A stretch of DNA of 64,000 nt from Saprospiraceae bacterium. Lineage in GTDB: Bacteria; Bacteroidota; Bacteroidia; Chitinophagales; Saprospiraceae. The stretch lies in contig JARGNR010000010.1 in the NCBI GenBank assembly GCA_029212405.1, positions 29,207 through 93,206 of the forward strand, read 5' to 3'. The position numbers were made by a program, and so were the translations under genes. Under the pieces are notes generated by a model. The model was not told the origin of the DNA. It ran no database searches and saw only the letters and a program-made list of their open reading frames with translations. This document shows, in pieces, positions 37,692-47,400 of the stretch. Every line of letters starts with the position of its first letter. Positions within the stretch are counted from its first letter, which is position 1.

Positions 37692-39626
37692 TTGAAGACA
37701 AGACATCTACCTTACAAGAATAAATTAGTCCTGTTTTGTATTGGACTTATACTATTGAGTGGTATTCCAATGACCATCAATTCCCAATCCTTGGATTCGA
37801 CGCTAAATGTGGCAAATGAAACTTCTGGAGATACGGCTTATATCAAATATCTGCACGATGAAATATGGTCATTAAGACATAAAAATCGACCATTGGCCTT
37901 TGAGCTATTGGATCATCTTGAAGAATGGTACGACTCTCATGATGTGGACTATCGCAGAGATGCCAATATCTACTACTATGGCCTCTTGCATAAATATGAT
38001 GGAGATTATGATCATAGTGCAGGGAAATTTAAAAACTACCTGGACTATCAAATCCAAAAGAAAGATAGCAATAGAATAGGTGCAGTGTATAATGCACTTA
38101 GTAATTTGTATTTTGATCAAAGTGTATTGGATACCGCGATGTATTATACCACCTTGGCTCTTGATATTTATGAGAAAATAAGAGATACCTCTACCTATGT
38201 AAATATGTTGACGCGGAAAGGGATATTGCTCATGGAGGTCGATCGTTTTGAAGAAGCATTGCAACATCAAGAAGAAGCGATGCAACTGGGTTTGGGTGTC
38301 GCATCTCCAAATATCTATTCCAATGTATTGAACAATACGGCCTTGGTCTATGAAGCTATGAATGTAGTTGATAGCACCATTTATTATTATAAGCAATATA
38401 TAGACTATGCTCTTACCCATGATTTGAAAAGAGCTGTATATTATGGTGAATACAATCTGGCTACGGCATTGATCAAACAAAAGAAATATGAGGAGTCGCT
38501 TTCATTGTTACAATCAGCCTATGCCAGAGCAAACAAGCTCGACGATCCGAACATGCTCAATTTCATCGCAATAGGACTAGCAGAATTGTACAATAATATG
38601 GGGCAACCTCGAAAAGCGCTCAATCAAATCGCATTGATGGATACCAGCATGAATACGGTCGAACACCAAAAAGAGCGATATTATCAAGCCTATGTAGCAC
38701 ATAAGAAATTGGGGAACAATTCCATTGCATTACAACAGCATGAACACTATGCTGCATTTGCTGATTCCATGCTGAATGAGTCTGTCAGTCAGCAGGTTCA
38801 AGAATTGGAGGCAAAATATGAAACGGAGAAAAAAGAACAAAAAATTCAAAACCTACAAGTTATACAAGAGGCCAATGAAAAGCAATTATGGTATCAACGC
38901 GGCATTATTGGGCTATCCATTCTTGGTATTGGAATCTTAGGCTTTTTCTTTTACCAACTCAAAAAGAAAAACCAATTAATTGCCGAAAATAATAAGACCA
39001 TCAAGAAAAACTTGGAACAAAAAAATCTCTTACTACAAGAGATTCATCATCGAGTTAAAAATAACCTGCAAGTAATTTCCAGTCTCTTGCGGCTACAAAC
39101 TCGATCGAGCTCAGGTAATGCTGCTAATGCATTGGCCAGCAGTGAAAGTCGTGTGCGCTCCATGGCCCTGATCCATCAACACTTGTACCAGGGAGAGGAC
39201 ATTACTTCTGTACATATGGCTACTTACCTCAAGGATCTTGCACAGCAGGTAGTCCAATCGCATATGATCCAAGACAAAGTAGAATTGGTCGTGGACATTT
39301 CAGAAGAAATTTCTTTGGATGTCAAATCGGTTGTACCTATCGGGTTGATTACTAATGAGTGGCTCACCAATGCGTGCAAGTATGCGTTTTCCGAAACTGA
39401 CAGGGGACAAATCCTATTAAGCTTTCAAAAAATCGATGAGGATCAATATGTTTTGGAAGTAAAAGACAATGGAATTGGGTTGAATACTGCTCCGGAGCAA
39501 CAAAGTGGTTTTGGAACTCGCTTGGTTACTGCTTTTGCGCATCGCATCAATGGTAAGGTATCAATGACCAATAATGGAGGCACTGTCTGCAGACTTCAAT
39601 TATCTATTCCTAAAGATACCGAATAA
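37692..39626 (+). CDS. TPR-containing sensor histidine kinase (HisKA_2 / LytS-like type)
   Basis: 644 residues. An N-terminal signal or anchor (about 9-32) is followed by tetratricopeptide repeats (about 75-370), a helix crossing the membrane (about 405-425), a coiled coil, the HisKA_2 phosphoacceptor EIHHRVKNNLQVISSLLRLQT (about 452-472, first histidine pair at 454-455) and an HATPase domain (NEWLTNACKYAF, VKDNGIGL, SGFGTRLV). The reading frame has no early ATG. It opens at TTG 37692 just after an in-frame stop, and a 13-codon ATG frame overlaps it in another phase. The response regulator gene begins 3 bp after its stop. Confidence 0.88.
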   Translation: MKTRHLPYKNKLVLFCIGLILLSGIPMTINSQSLDSTLNVANETSGDTAYIKYLHDEIWSLRHKNRPLAFELLDHLEEWYDSHDVDYRRDANIYYYGLLHKYDGDYDHSAGKFKNYLDYQIQKKDSNRIGAVYNALSNLYFDQSVLDTAMYYTTLALDIYEKIRDTSTYVNMLTRKGILLMEVDRFEEALQHQEEAMQLGLGVASPNIYSNVLNNTALVYEAMNVVDSTIYYYKQYIDYALTHDLKRAVYYGEYNLATALIKQKKYEESLSLLQSAYARANKLDDPNMLNFIAIGLAELYNNMGQPRKALNQIALMDTSMNTVEHQKERYYQAYVAHKKLGNNSIALQQHEHYAAFADSMLNESVSQQVQELEAKYETEKKEQKIQNLQVIQEANEKQLWYQRGIIGLSILGIGILGFFFYQLKKKNQLIAENNKTIKKNLEQKNLLLQEIHHRVKNNLQVISSLLRLQTRSSSGNAANALASSESRVRSMALIHQHLYQGEDITSVHMATYLKDLAQQVVQSHMIQDKVELVVDISEEISLDVKSVVPIGLITNEWLTNACKYAFSETDRGQILLSFQKIDEDQYVLEVKDNGIGLNTAPEQQSGFGTRLVTAFAHRINGKVSMTNNGGTVCRLQLSIPKDTE

Positions 39627-39629
39627 ACT

Positions 39630-40214
39630 ATGGCAGATATATTGATTATAGAAGATGAGTTATTGATTTCTGAAGATATCAGGGAGATATGCAACTTGGC
39701 CAATCACAAGGTTTTGGATGTAGCATATACTTCTGGTCAAGCCCTTTTACTATTGAAACAGATTCGACCTGAGCTTATTTTATTGGACATCAACTTGGGT
39801 GGAGAAATTGACGGCATAGAATTGGCCCAATACATTGACCAAAACTATGGTATTCCCTATATTTTCATTACGTCATTTAGTGATGCAAGTACCTTGGACA
39901 AAATCAAAAAATGCAACAGTGTTGGGTATATTGTGAAACCTTTTAGTCAAGAACAATTGCTCAGTTCTATCACCCTGGGCTTGAATGCAACTTCAAAGCA
40001 CTCTTCCTTTAGTCAGAAATTGACAATCAAAGGAATATCTCTTTCCGACAGAGAAACAGAAATATTACGATTGCTTGTGATGGGGCAAACCAGAGAACAA
40101 GTAACTCAAAACGTTTTTCTTTCCATCAATACCGTAAAGTACCATATTAAGAATATCTATAAAAAAATCGGGGTTTCAACGCAAGTAGAGTTGATTACTT
40201 GGTGGAATATGTAG
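39630..40214 (+). CDS. LuxR-type response regulator
   Basis: 194 residues: receiver domain 1-120 with acidic patch IEDE (6-9), phosphoacceptor D54 in ELILLDINLGG, T88 and the K110 region in GYIVKPFSQE, then a LuxR helix-turn-helix (about 133-192: LSDRETEILRLLVMGQTREQ and VFLSINTVKYHIKNIYKKIG). It starts 3 bp after the kinase stop codon, so the two make a cognate pair. Target genes cannot be read from the sequence. Confidence 0.93.
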   Translation: MADILIIEDELLISEDIREICNLANHKVLDVAYTSGQALLLLKQIRPELILLDINLGGEIDGIELAQYIDQNYGIPYIFITSFSDASTLDKIKKCNSVGYIVKPFSQEQLLSSITLGLNATSKHSSFSQKLTIKGISLSDRETEILRLLVMGQTREQVTQNVFLSINTVKYHIKNIYKKIGVSTQVELITWWNM

Positions 40215-40309
40215 AAAAGAAAGAAAAATGGGTGTTCATTTTTGGCTTGGTCCAAAAACGAAGTATTTCCGATGATAAATGTCAGAACCAATGTACTTGC
40301 ATATATACC

Positions 40310-40390
40310 ATGCCCCTCAGCAAATTTGCCATAATTTGCTTATTCTTATTCTCAGGAATCAGTAATGCACTGGCGATTCAATCCTACTGA
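40310..40390 (+). CDS. Possible very short exported peptide
   Basis: A 26-codon frame (MPLSKFAIICLFLFSGISNA, then LAIQSY and a stop) looks like a complete signal peptide with an A-L-A cleavage site and almost no mature part. It sits between the convergent response-regulator and lipoprotein genes. It could be a truncated gene or chance. Confidence 0.2.
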   Translation: MPLSKFAIICLFLFSGISNALAIQSY

Positions 40391-40392
40391 AA

Positions 40393-40893
40393 TCAGATGT
40401 TCTCTACAATAATATTTCGAACGCTATCCATGTCGTTATAATTAACGACCAATCCGATGTTATAAATACTCCAGGAAAATTCGACCTCATCAGGCTCTCC
40501 ATAGGCGGCAATGACTTCTGCCTGTGAACTCCCTATTTTTATGCCCTCTGCTGTCATCCCATCAAAATCACCAAACAAGTAAAATCGTTCGATGGGTAGC
40601 GTATCCACATCCAAATCTCCTGACCCATATTGTCCAAAAATTATATCAATTCCTTTGGGGTCATTAAAATAATTGTAGGTCGCATTTCCGGAAGTGCCGA
40701 CATTAACTATTTTTTCAAAACCTTGTCCCAATTCACTCTCCACCTTATTTCCCAGGTCTCCAATTTTTAAAGTTCCAATTCCTTGCCCCGGCTTGATCGT
40801 GAAATCAATCATATCCTGTTCATCTTCACCACAAGAAGAAAAGCCAAAAGTGAAGCAGAGGGCTGCAATACATACAAAAGTCAAATTTTTCAT
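40393..40893 (-). CDS. Lipoprotein of unknown function
   Basis: 166 residues with a lipoprotein signal (CIAALCFTFGFSSC, lipid on the cysteine). The mature part (FTIKPGQGIGTLKIGDLGNK, then GIKIGSSQAEVIAAYGEPDE) contains two copies of a short pattern, G-x-x-I-G-(S/D)-x-x-x-x-V, seen in SmpA/BLIP-like folds of small envelope proteins. That likeness is weak. It is convergent with the two-component pair. Confidence 0.65.
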   Translation of the reverse strand: MKNLTFVCIAALCFTFGFSSCGEDEQDMIDFTIKPGQGIGTLKIGDLGNKVESELGQGFEKIVNVGTSGNATYNYFNDPKGIDIIFGQYGSGDLDVDTLPIERFYLFGDFDGMTAEGIKIGSSQAEVIAAYGEPDEVEFSWSIYNIGLVVNYNDMDSVRNIIVENI

Positions 40894-41346
40894 ACTGTTG
40901 TTTTAATTTAAAATTAATCTCCTTCATACAAGAAAAAAAATATTCCATTTATTTTGATTATATAAATGTATAACTGACCACTTTTTAGGCATAAGTGTAG
41001 AAAAATGGTTTTGAAAATTAAAACTACTCATTAGCTCCACAACATCTCATTCCCATTTCTATTTCTATTTCATATCACTTGTCTATTACGTACATTTATA
41101 AAACAATAATAGGGGTATAATGGCTTTTTGTTATTTAAGTTTAGATTAAGGTACAGTCTGATTATAGTTCGGTATAGAAGAATAAGAGAACGGTTTGTTT
41201 AGAGTAAGAAGGGATGGAGGTCAATAAAAGAGATGATAATTTTGATCGAATATGGCTTTCTACAGATTAAAAAAAGACTTTACTTGCTTAGAAAAGTTCA
41301 ATTGACATTGAAGTGACTCTTTAAAAATCAATTTTTCAAACATGTT

Positions 41347-41380
41347 AAAAGCCCTTAGCATAGTTAATACTAAAGGCTTT
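41347..41380 (-). terminator. Probable terminator hairpin
   Basis: AAAGCCTTTAG and CTAAGGGCTTT on the minus strand form an 11-bp stem with one G-U pair, followed by TTTAAC. It lies about 85 bp beyond the stop of the gene at 41464-41931. The rest of the gap 40894-41463 holds nothing I can identify; it is very AT-rich. Confidence 0.5.
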
Positions 41381-41463
41381 AACTTTAAATTCTATCCTAG
41401 AAAAAAATCAATCGAAATCGACCTATTTTCTACTCATAAATTTTTCTAAACTCGCAGATTGTA

Positions 41464-41931
41464 TCACGGGTCATATGCATAAATGCTACTAAATATTTTT
41501 TGTATCGTCCTCAAATGTGCATTACTATACACCATAGAAACTGAAATATTAGTGCTGCTCTCTCTGTCCAATAACACGGCGAGCATTGCATTCACACCAT
41601 CCTTTTTCCCTTGTACAGCATATCCTTCAAAGTCGCTAATATTCGCCTCACTAATACTGGTAACTTCATCAAATTCAAAAACTTTGGCTGCTTCTTCAAC
41701 AGCATGTGCCAAATCACTGTGTACAACATTTTCATCTTGCCATGGAGCGACATGTAGGTAGACCTCATCGTTTTCCGCAATAAATTCTGTTACATTATTT
41801 GTAGTCACCTTCAAATCATTGGGAAGGCTGAATCCTACACCGTATGAATCCCAAGTAACAGATTGTTGTGATAACAATGGGCTCATAATTGCAATACATA
41901 AGACCATCGCTATAAAAAATGAATATTTCAT
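41464..41931 (-). CDS. Small exported protein of unknown function
   Basis: 155 residues with a signal peptide (MKYSFFIAMVLCIAIMSPLLS). The mature part opens VTWDSYGVGFSLPNDLKVTT and contains NISDFEGYAVQGKKDGVNAM, a pattern reminiscent of small proteins of the DcrB/PsbP-like superfamily that carry an alpha-beta sandwich. The assignment is tentative. It is next to, and on the same strand as, the T9SS protein ending at 42009. Confidence 0.6.
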   Translation of the reverse strand: MKYSFFIAMVLCIAIMSPLLSQQSVTWDSYGVGFSLPNDLKVTTNNVTEFIAENDEVYLHVAPWQDENVVHSDLAHAVEEAAKVFEFDEVTSISEANISDFEGYAVQGKKDGVNAMLAVLLDRESSTNISVSMVYSNAHLRTIQKIFSSIYAYDP

Positions 41932-42008
41932 TATTTTAATTTTTAGTGAATGCTTTTTTTAATTAATATCATCTCATAAACCGATTTTAACCATTCTCAA
42001 TCCAGATT

Positions 42009-44285
42009 TCACCTATTGATTACAAGTTTTTGGGTTATCAATTGAGCTCCACTTTTATAATATAAAATATATACTCCAGGAGATAATTCATCTTGGTTTA
42101 CACGAACTGATTCCTCCCCTTGAGAAACTTGAGTTTGATAGACTCTCTTACCCGTCAAATCACTCAAAACCAATGTCCCTTGCCTAAATGCACCTTCTAA
42201 GTGTACATCAAAATTACCGTTATTTGGATTTGGACTAACTGTTAGATTTTGCGGTTCTATATCCAATTCATTTACGGAGGTGACTTCCGCAAATGATGCA
42301 TTTAAGAATATACTTGAGGTTATTGGGGCTGATGCAGGTTGACAATCGACATTCAAGTACAATTCTATATTTTCATAGTTTAGTGTATTCACATTGGCTT
42401 GTTTAATAGATAATGTTGCTGCATTCAAACAATCATTGGCTGGCACTTCAAATTCTATTCCTTGATCATTGGTGTTGAATAAATTATTGCCAAAACCTTC
42501 GATAATGGCGCCAGCAAGATTTGTATTAGAATTTCCTTTTAAATGATAGGTTCTAGCTTCGTCACTATCGTTACAAATTCTAATTTGAAAGGACCCTGTG
42601 CCACTGATTGGAATGTCTTCAAGGGTAAATTCCTGACTCCCATCTACGAACATCAAGCTGGGTTGATCCCATTGATAACCACCTTGGTAAGGACAGCTGG
42701 TTTTAGATGTTGATTTTACTTTAAAAATAGGAGTCCCATACATAGGATCTCTTACGATTTCAAGATCGAAAAAGTCTTCACTATCATCATCTGTTAAGCT
42801 ATAATTCAGCATTTTTGTGACATCGGAGCCGACTTCCTGAGTCTGGCCAAACCTTTTAGAGGCTTTATATTCATACCCACCAGTTACACCAGATCCACCG
42901 ATTTCAATCTTAGCCTCTAGTCCAATGTTGCCATTTATGTAATGCTCGTAATCAATGGTATTCGTTTCTACCACTTTCATGTTGGATTCGTACGTCGCCA
43001 TTGTCTTACCATAGAAAGAGATATCATTAATTACTTCATTGTCTGGATTGTTGATGTTTGCTATATTCATGCTAAGCACTTGATTCCACACATCAATTTG
43101 ATTTTGTGCATTATTACTAACTTCTGGTCCTTTATTTAGAGAATCAGCAACCACGGTCTGAAGTTGTTCTATTTGTTGTTCTATTCCTGACTTGGTATAG
43201 ACAAACGTTCTTGTATCGCCAGTAGGAGCATAGATTAATCCAGTATCCAAAGAAGCTTCGCATGTGGTTTCGTCTATTCTAATAAATTCGTAGACGCCCA
43301 AGACTAGATCGGTACCGTAACCAATAAATACATCTCCTCCTCCTTCTTCATCAGTGAGTTTATCGGTACCAAATCCCTCTGATATCGACACACAAGTTTG
43401 GTTAGAATTTGAAACTACGGAAAGATCACCAACTTCCACTCCTGCACTCAAAGTAACTGAGAACTCATAGTCTATTGTATTGATGAATCCGATAGAACCT
43501 TTTACACCCAGTTTTACAGCTAAATTAGCAGAATTAGATCCTTCGTCTGCATAATTGGTTTTAAATTGACGACATATGGTTTCCGTTTCTTGAAATTTAC
43601 TACTGCTGCCATCACCTGGTGGAGCATGAAGAATGAGGTAGGGAATTTGGGGTTCTGTAATGGTATCTAAAATTTCTACGGCAGACCGTCTTGGTCCTTC
43701 CACGATGAAAGGAATGATTATAGTTGTATATTTAAATATACCTGAATTAACTCCCCATTCTTCTCTAAAAGGAATAATCATATACCCTTCTGTGCTTCCT
43801 TTCTCAAATTTCACTATAGCATTATAATTATAAGGCATAGTAGTATTGGTCTCCCAATCCATATATTCATTTTTTTCTGTTGGAGGTGTATTATCTATAC
43901 CTGTGTAAATGGGAAAATAAGTACCCCATGCTGAAGAAGGCACAAATTGATTTGGAAAAGGCTGTTCTGTTGCTTGAAACTTAGGATAATAAGGTACGTT
44001 CGGTTTTACTTTCACACGATTTGCATGAGGTATGGCTTCAAACGCAATTGAAACCTGTTCTGCCAAAGACGCTAAATCTTGAGGGCAGTCAGTACATAGA
44101 TACACCTCTACTTCATTTCCACAAACCCCACCTGGAAAATTACTTATTATAATTTCAGCTCCACTTTCAAGAGTTGTTGAAATTTGACTCCATCCTACAA
44201 TAGGAGAAAGGAAGAATAAGAGAAAAATCAGGTTTTTTACGGGCCTGTAAATACGATCACGTGTTTTGGTAAAGATTCTATACAT
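42009..44285 (-). CDS. Large secreted protein with T9SS sorting domain
   Basis: 758 residues with a signal region (about 15-34, LIFLLFFLSPIVGWSQ) and a C-terminal T9SS type A sorting domain starting near LTVSPNPNNGNFDVHL and ending VYILYYKSGAQLITQKLVIN. The middle has no motif I recognise. It is rich in Ser/Thr/Asn and contains long beta-rich stretches. A region rich in Gly/Glu (KIEIGGSGVTGGYEYKASKR, about 465-485) is reminiscent of membrane-attack or pore-forming proteins of the aerolysin type, but this is only an impression. It is divergent from the hybrid regulator at 44485 across 200 bp and might be its target. Confidence 0.7.
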   Translation of the reverse strand: MYRIFTKTRDRIYRPVKNLIFLLFFLSPIVGWSQISTTLESGAEIIISNFPGGVCGNEVEVYLCTDCPQDLASLAEQVSIAFEAIPHANRVKVKPNVPYYPKFQATEQPFPNQFVPSSAWGTYFPIYTGIDNTPPTEKNEYMDWETNTTMPYNYNAIVKFEKGSTEGYMIIPFREEWGVNSGIFKYTTIIIPFIVEGPRRSAVEILDTITEPQIPYLILHAPPGDGSSSKFQETETICRQFKTNYADEGSNSANLAVKLGVKGSIGFINTIDYEFSVTLSAGVEVGDLSVVSNSNQTCVSISEGFGTDKLTDEEGGGDVFIGYGTDLVLGVYEFIRIDETTCEASLDTGLIYAPTGDTRTFVYTKSGIEQQIEQLQTVVADSLNKGPEVSNNAQNQIDVWNQVLSMNIANINNPDNEVINDISFYGKTMATYESNMKVVETNTIDYEHYINGNIGLEAKIEIGGSGVTGGYEYKASKRFGQTQEVGSDVTKMLNYSLTDDDSEDFFDLEIVRDPMYGTPIFKVKSTSKTSCPYQGGYQWDQPSLMFVDGSQEFTLEDIPISGTGSFQIRICNDSDEARTYHLKGNSNTNLAGAIIEGFGNNLFNTNDQGIEFEVPANDCLNAATLSIKQANVNTLNYENIELYLNVDCQPASAPITSSIFLNASFAEVTSVNELDIEPQNLTVSPNPNNGNFDVHLEGAFRQGTLVLSDLTGKRVYQTQVSQGEESVRVNQDELSPGVYILYYKSGAQLITQKLVINR

Positions 44286-44484
44286 ATTAAAGGAAATGTT
44301 TTATTAAAAAAATCAAAAAGGAATACATCCAAGTGTATCCATTTTCTTATGCCCCAAAAGTATAAGCACCATGGAATAGCATTGTGTAATCAGCACTCAA
44401 TGAATAGGACTTTTACTAAAATCAATAGGACTCATCCCGCATTTATAGGATTTATTACGCAATTAGTCTTACTTTCAGCCTTCG

Positions 44485-47400
44485 ATGAATAAGATGGTTT
44501 GTAGAATATATTTGGTCTTACTTTTAGGGGGAGTGGTGTTGAATCCAATTAGTATAGCACAACAGTATGGACAATTAGAATTATTGAATACTGAGGATGG
44601 CTTGTCACAAGGAATGATCTTTGACATCTTAAAAGATCGAGATGGATTTTTGTGGATCGCTACAAAAGATGGTCTCAATCAGTACAATGGTCATGATTTC
44701 AAAACTTTTGTCAATGATCCCAATGATCCATGGTCTATTTCTGGCAACCACATCATACATCTATTCGAAGATTCTAAAGGAAGGATTTGGGCATCAACAG
44801 AAAATGAAGGTTTAAATATTTATGATAAAACTTCAGAAAGATTTCATCGACTCGAACATAATCCCGATAGTCCATCTGGACTTACTGGTGAATATATTAC
44901 TGCAATTGCAGAAGACACATCTGGGTATTTTATAGTGAACGTAGACTACAAGGAATTGAATATGTTTCGATTAAATGAGGACTTTTTCACCAAACAAACT
45001 CCACCACAAATCATCAGAGTTCCAGTACCTGATCTAAATGAATCAGATGCCGCTCAAATTTCTTCAAAAGATCATATTGTCAAAAACATAAAAGGTGTGG
45101 CAACAGATGCCAAAAAACGCATCTGGGTAAGCGGCTATAATACCATTTTCCAATTAAATTGCAAAAAGGCAAAATTAATTCCTGCTATTGAAGGTTTGTC
45201 GTTCGTCAATGCCCATCCAGACGACAACGGAGGAATATGGTTCATCTCAAATAAGTCTTTCCCGACCCGATGGGATGGAGAAAACATACAGGCGATCCCT
45301 GCTAAATTGACTGAAGAAAATTATGATACCAAAGAAATCCTAAATATGGGATTTATTAACGATTCTATCTTAATCGGAAATACCAATGCGGGAATATATA
45401 GTTTAGACCTCAAGGAGCACAGAAATGGCGTTGACAAAAATAAGAACGACTCAAAAGCTCATGATTTATTTTGGACTATTGAAGTGAACAGAACTTTAAT
45501 AAAACACAATGTGAGTGCTATTTCAATTGGCCAATCTGGAAAAATATGGATCGGAACCAATGGCTATGGAGTATATAAAACCAATTTAAAAAAAAGTCTT
45601 TTTAGTCATCATCTTCCTGGTATAAGTATCAGGAGGATCTATCCAATATCTAAGAGCGAATTCGTTTCGAAGGATCTAGATGGAGCAATACAAAATCTTG
45701 ATGGGTCGATGTATACAAAGTTGGATGTGGAGTGTCCACCGTGGTGGCCTTGGAATACAGGCGAACTGCTTTATTCTAAATCAGGATCCTTATGGTTGAA
45801 GTGGTTTGGTTTCACTGTGGATGGTGTCCTCAGCAGGAAGAAAGAAGAGATGTACTATCTCAGAAAATATGAAGCTAATTTAAAAACATATAAAGAGTAC
45901 TATTATAGTTGGCATCATGGAGAGCAACAACCCATGATGGAAAGTAAAGACGGAATATTATGGATGGCCGGTATTGAGGATATTCTTTCAAAGATTGATC
46001 CTGAAACAGGCAAGTATATTTCTTTCAATACTAAGGATGGCAGGCGAATTGAAATAAAGGCCACCGACAAAAGAAATTTCTATTTGAATCTATCCACGGC
46101 GATATATGAAGACAATAAAGGTATTCTTTGGGTGGGCACCGAACGTGGAGTAACGAAGTGTGAACGGTCCAAAAATGATGAATATCTTACAGTCACGGCG
46201 TATGAGAATATTCCTGGTGATCTGACTTCACTTAGCTATAACCATGTTACTTGTATTTTGGATGACCCCAAAAACCCTAATCGATATTTGTGGGTATGTA
46301 CCAAAGGTGGTGGACTAAATCGATTTGACAAGAATCTTGGCACATTTACCTCTATAACAAAAGATGATGGATTACCTGATAATGTTATTTATGGTATACT
46401 CACGGATAATGCGGGAAATATATGGGGCAGCACAAACAAGGGGCTCTTTTGCATGAATCAACATCAAGATACACAAAATGACGATGCAGTCAGGTATACT
46501 TTTAGAAATTTTTCAAAAAATGATGGCCTTCAGGAAAATGAGTTCAATACTGGAGCATATGCAAAAATACCTGACGGAAGATTGGCGTTTGGAGGCATCA
46601 ATGGATACAACGTATTTGATCCTAAAGAAGTACTATCCGATGTATTACAACCTCCTATTTTCATTACGAATTTATCGGTAAACAACGAAAAAATATTTCC
46701 AAATGAAGAAAACGGGATATTAAAATCAAGCATAGCCACTACTAATAAAATCACTTTAAATTACAATGATAATATCCTAGCCTTGGAATTTGCCTCGTTA
46801 GATTTTACGGCCCCGAACCAAAACAAATATCGGTATCAATTGGAGGGAGCAGGAGATAGCTGGGTTGAGAAAGGAACCAGTAGATCAGCTACATTCCTGA
46901 ATCTGCAACCAGGTAACTATACATTTAGAGTACAAGGGACAAATAGTCAAGGAATTTGGAGTGGCAATACTGCAGAATTGGATATTCAAATTCTTCCTCC
47001 ATGGTGGAAGAATTGGTGGGCTTATCTTGCATACATCAGTATCATAATAGCAGGCATAGCGCTTTATTTTAGATTTTGGATCAATCGTGCCAAGCTCCGC
47101 CAACAACTAACCTATGAAAAAAGAGAAACGGACCGTGTAAAAGAGTTGGACGCACTTAAGACACAACTTTATATGAATATGACCCATGAGTTTCGTACTC
47201 CTTTGACCATTATTCTAGGGATGACAAAACAAGTGCAAAACAATCCAAAAGAACACTTTACCAGTGGCTTAAATATGATTGCTAGAAATGGTGAAAATCT
47301 ATTGAACTTGGTTAATAAAATGCTCAATTTATCAAAACTGGAGAGTGGGAAAATGAAATTGGACTTAGTGCATGGAGATATTATTCTCTTTTTAAGAAAC

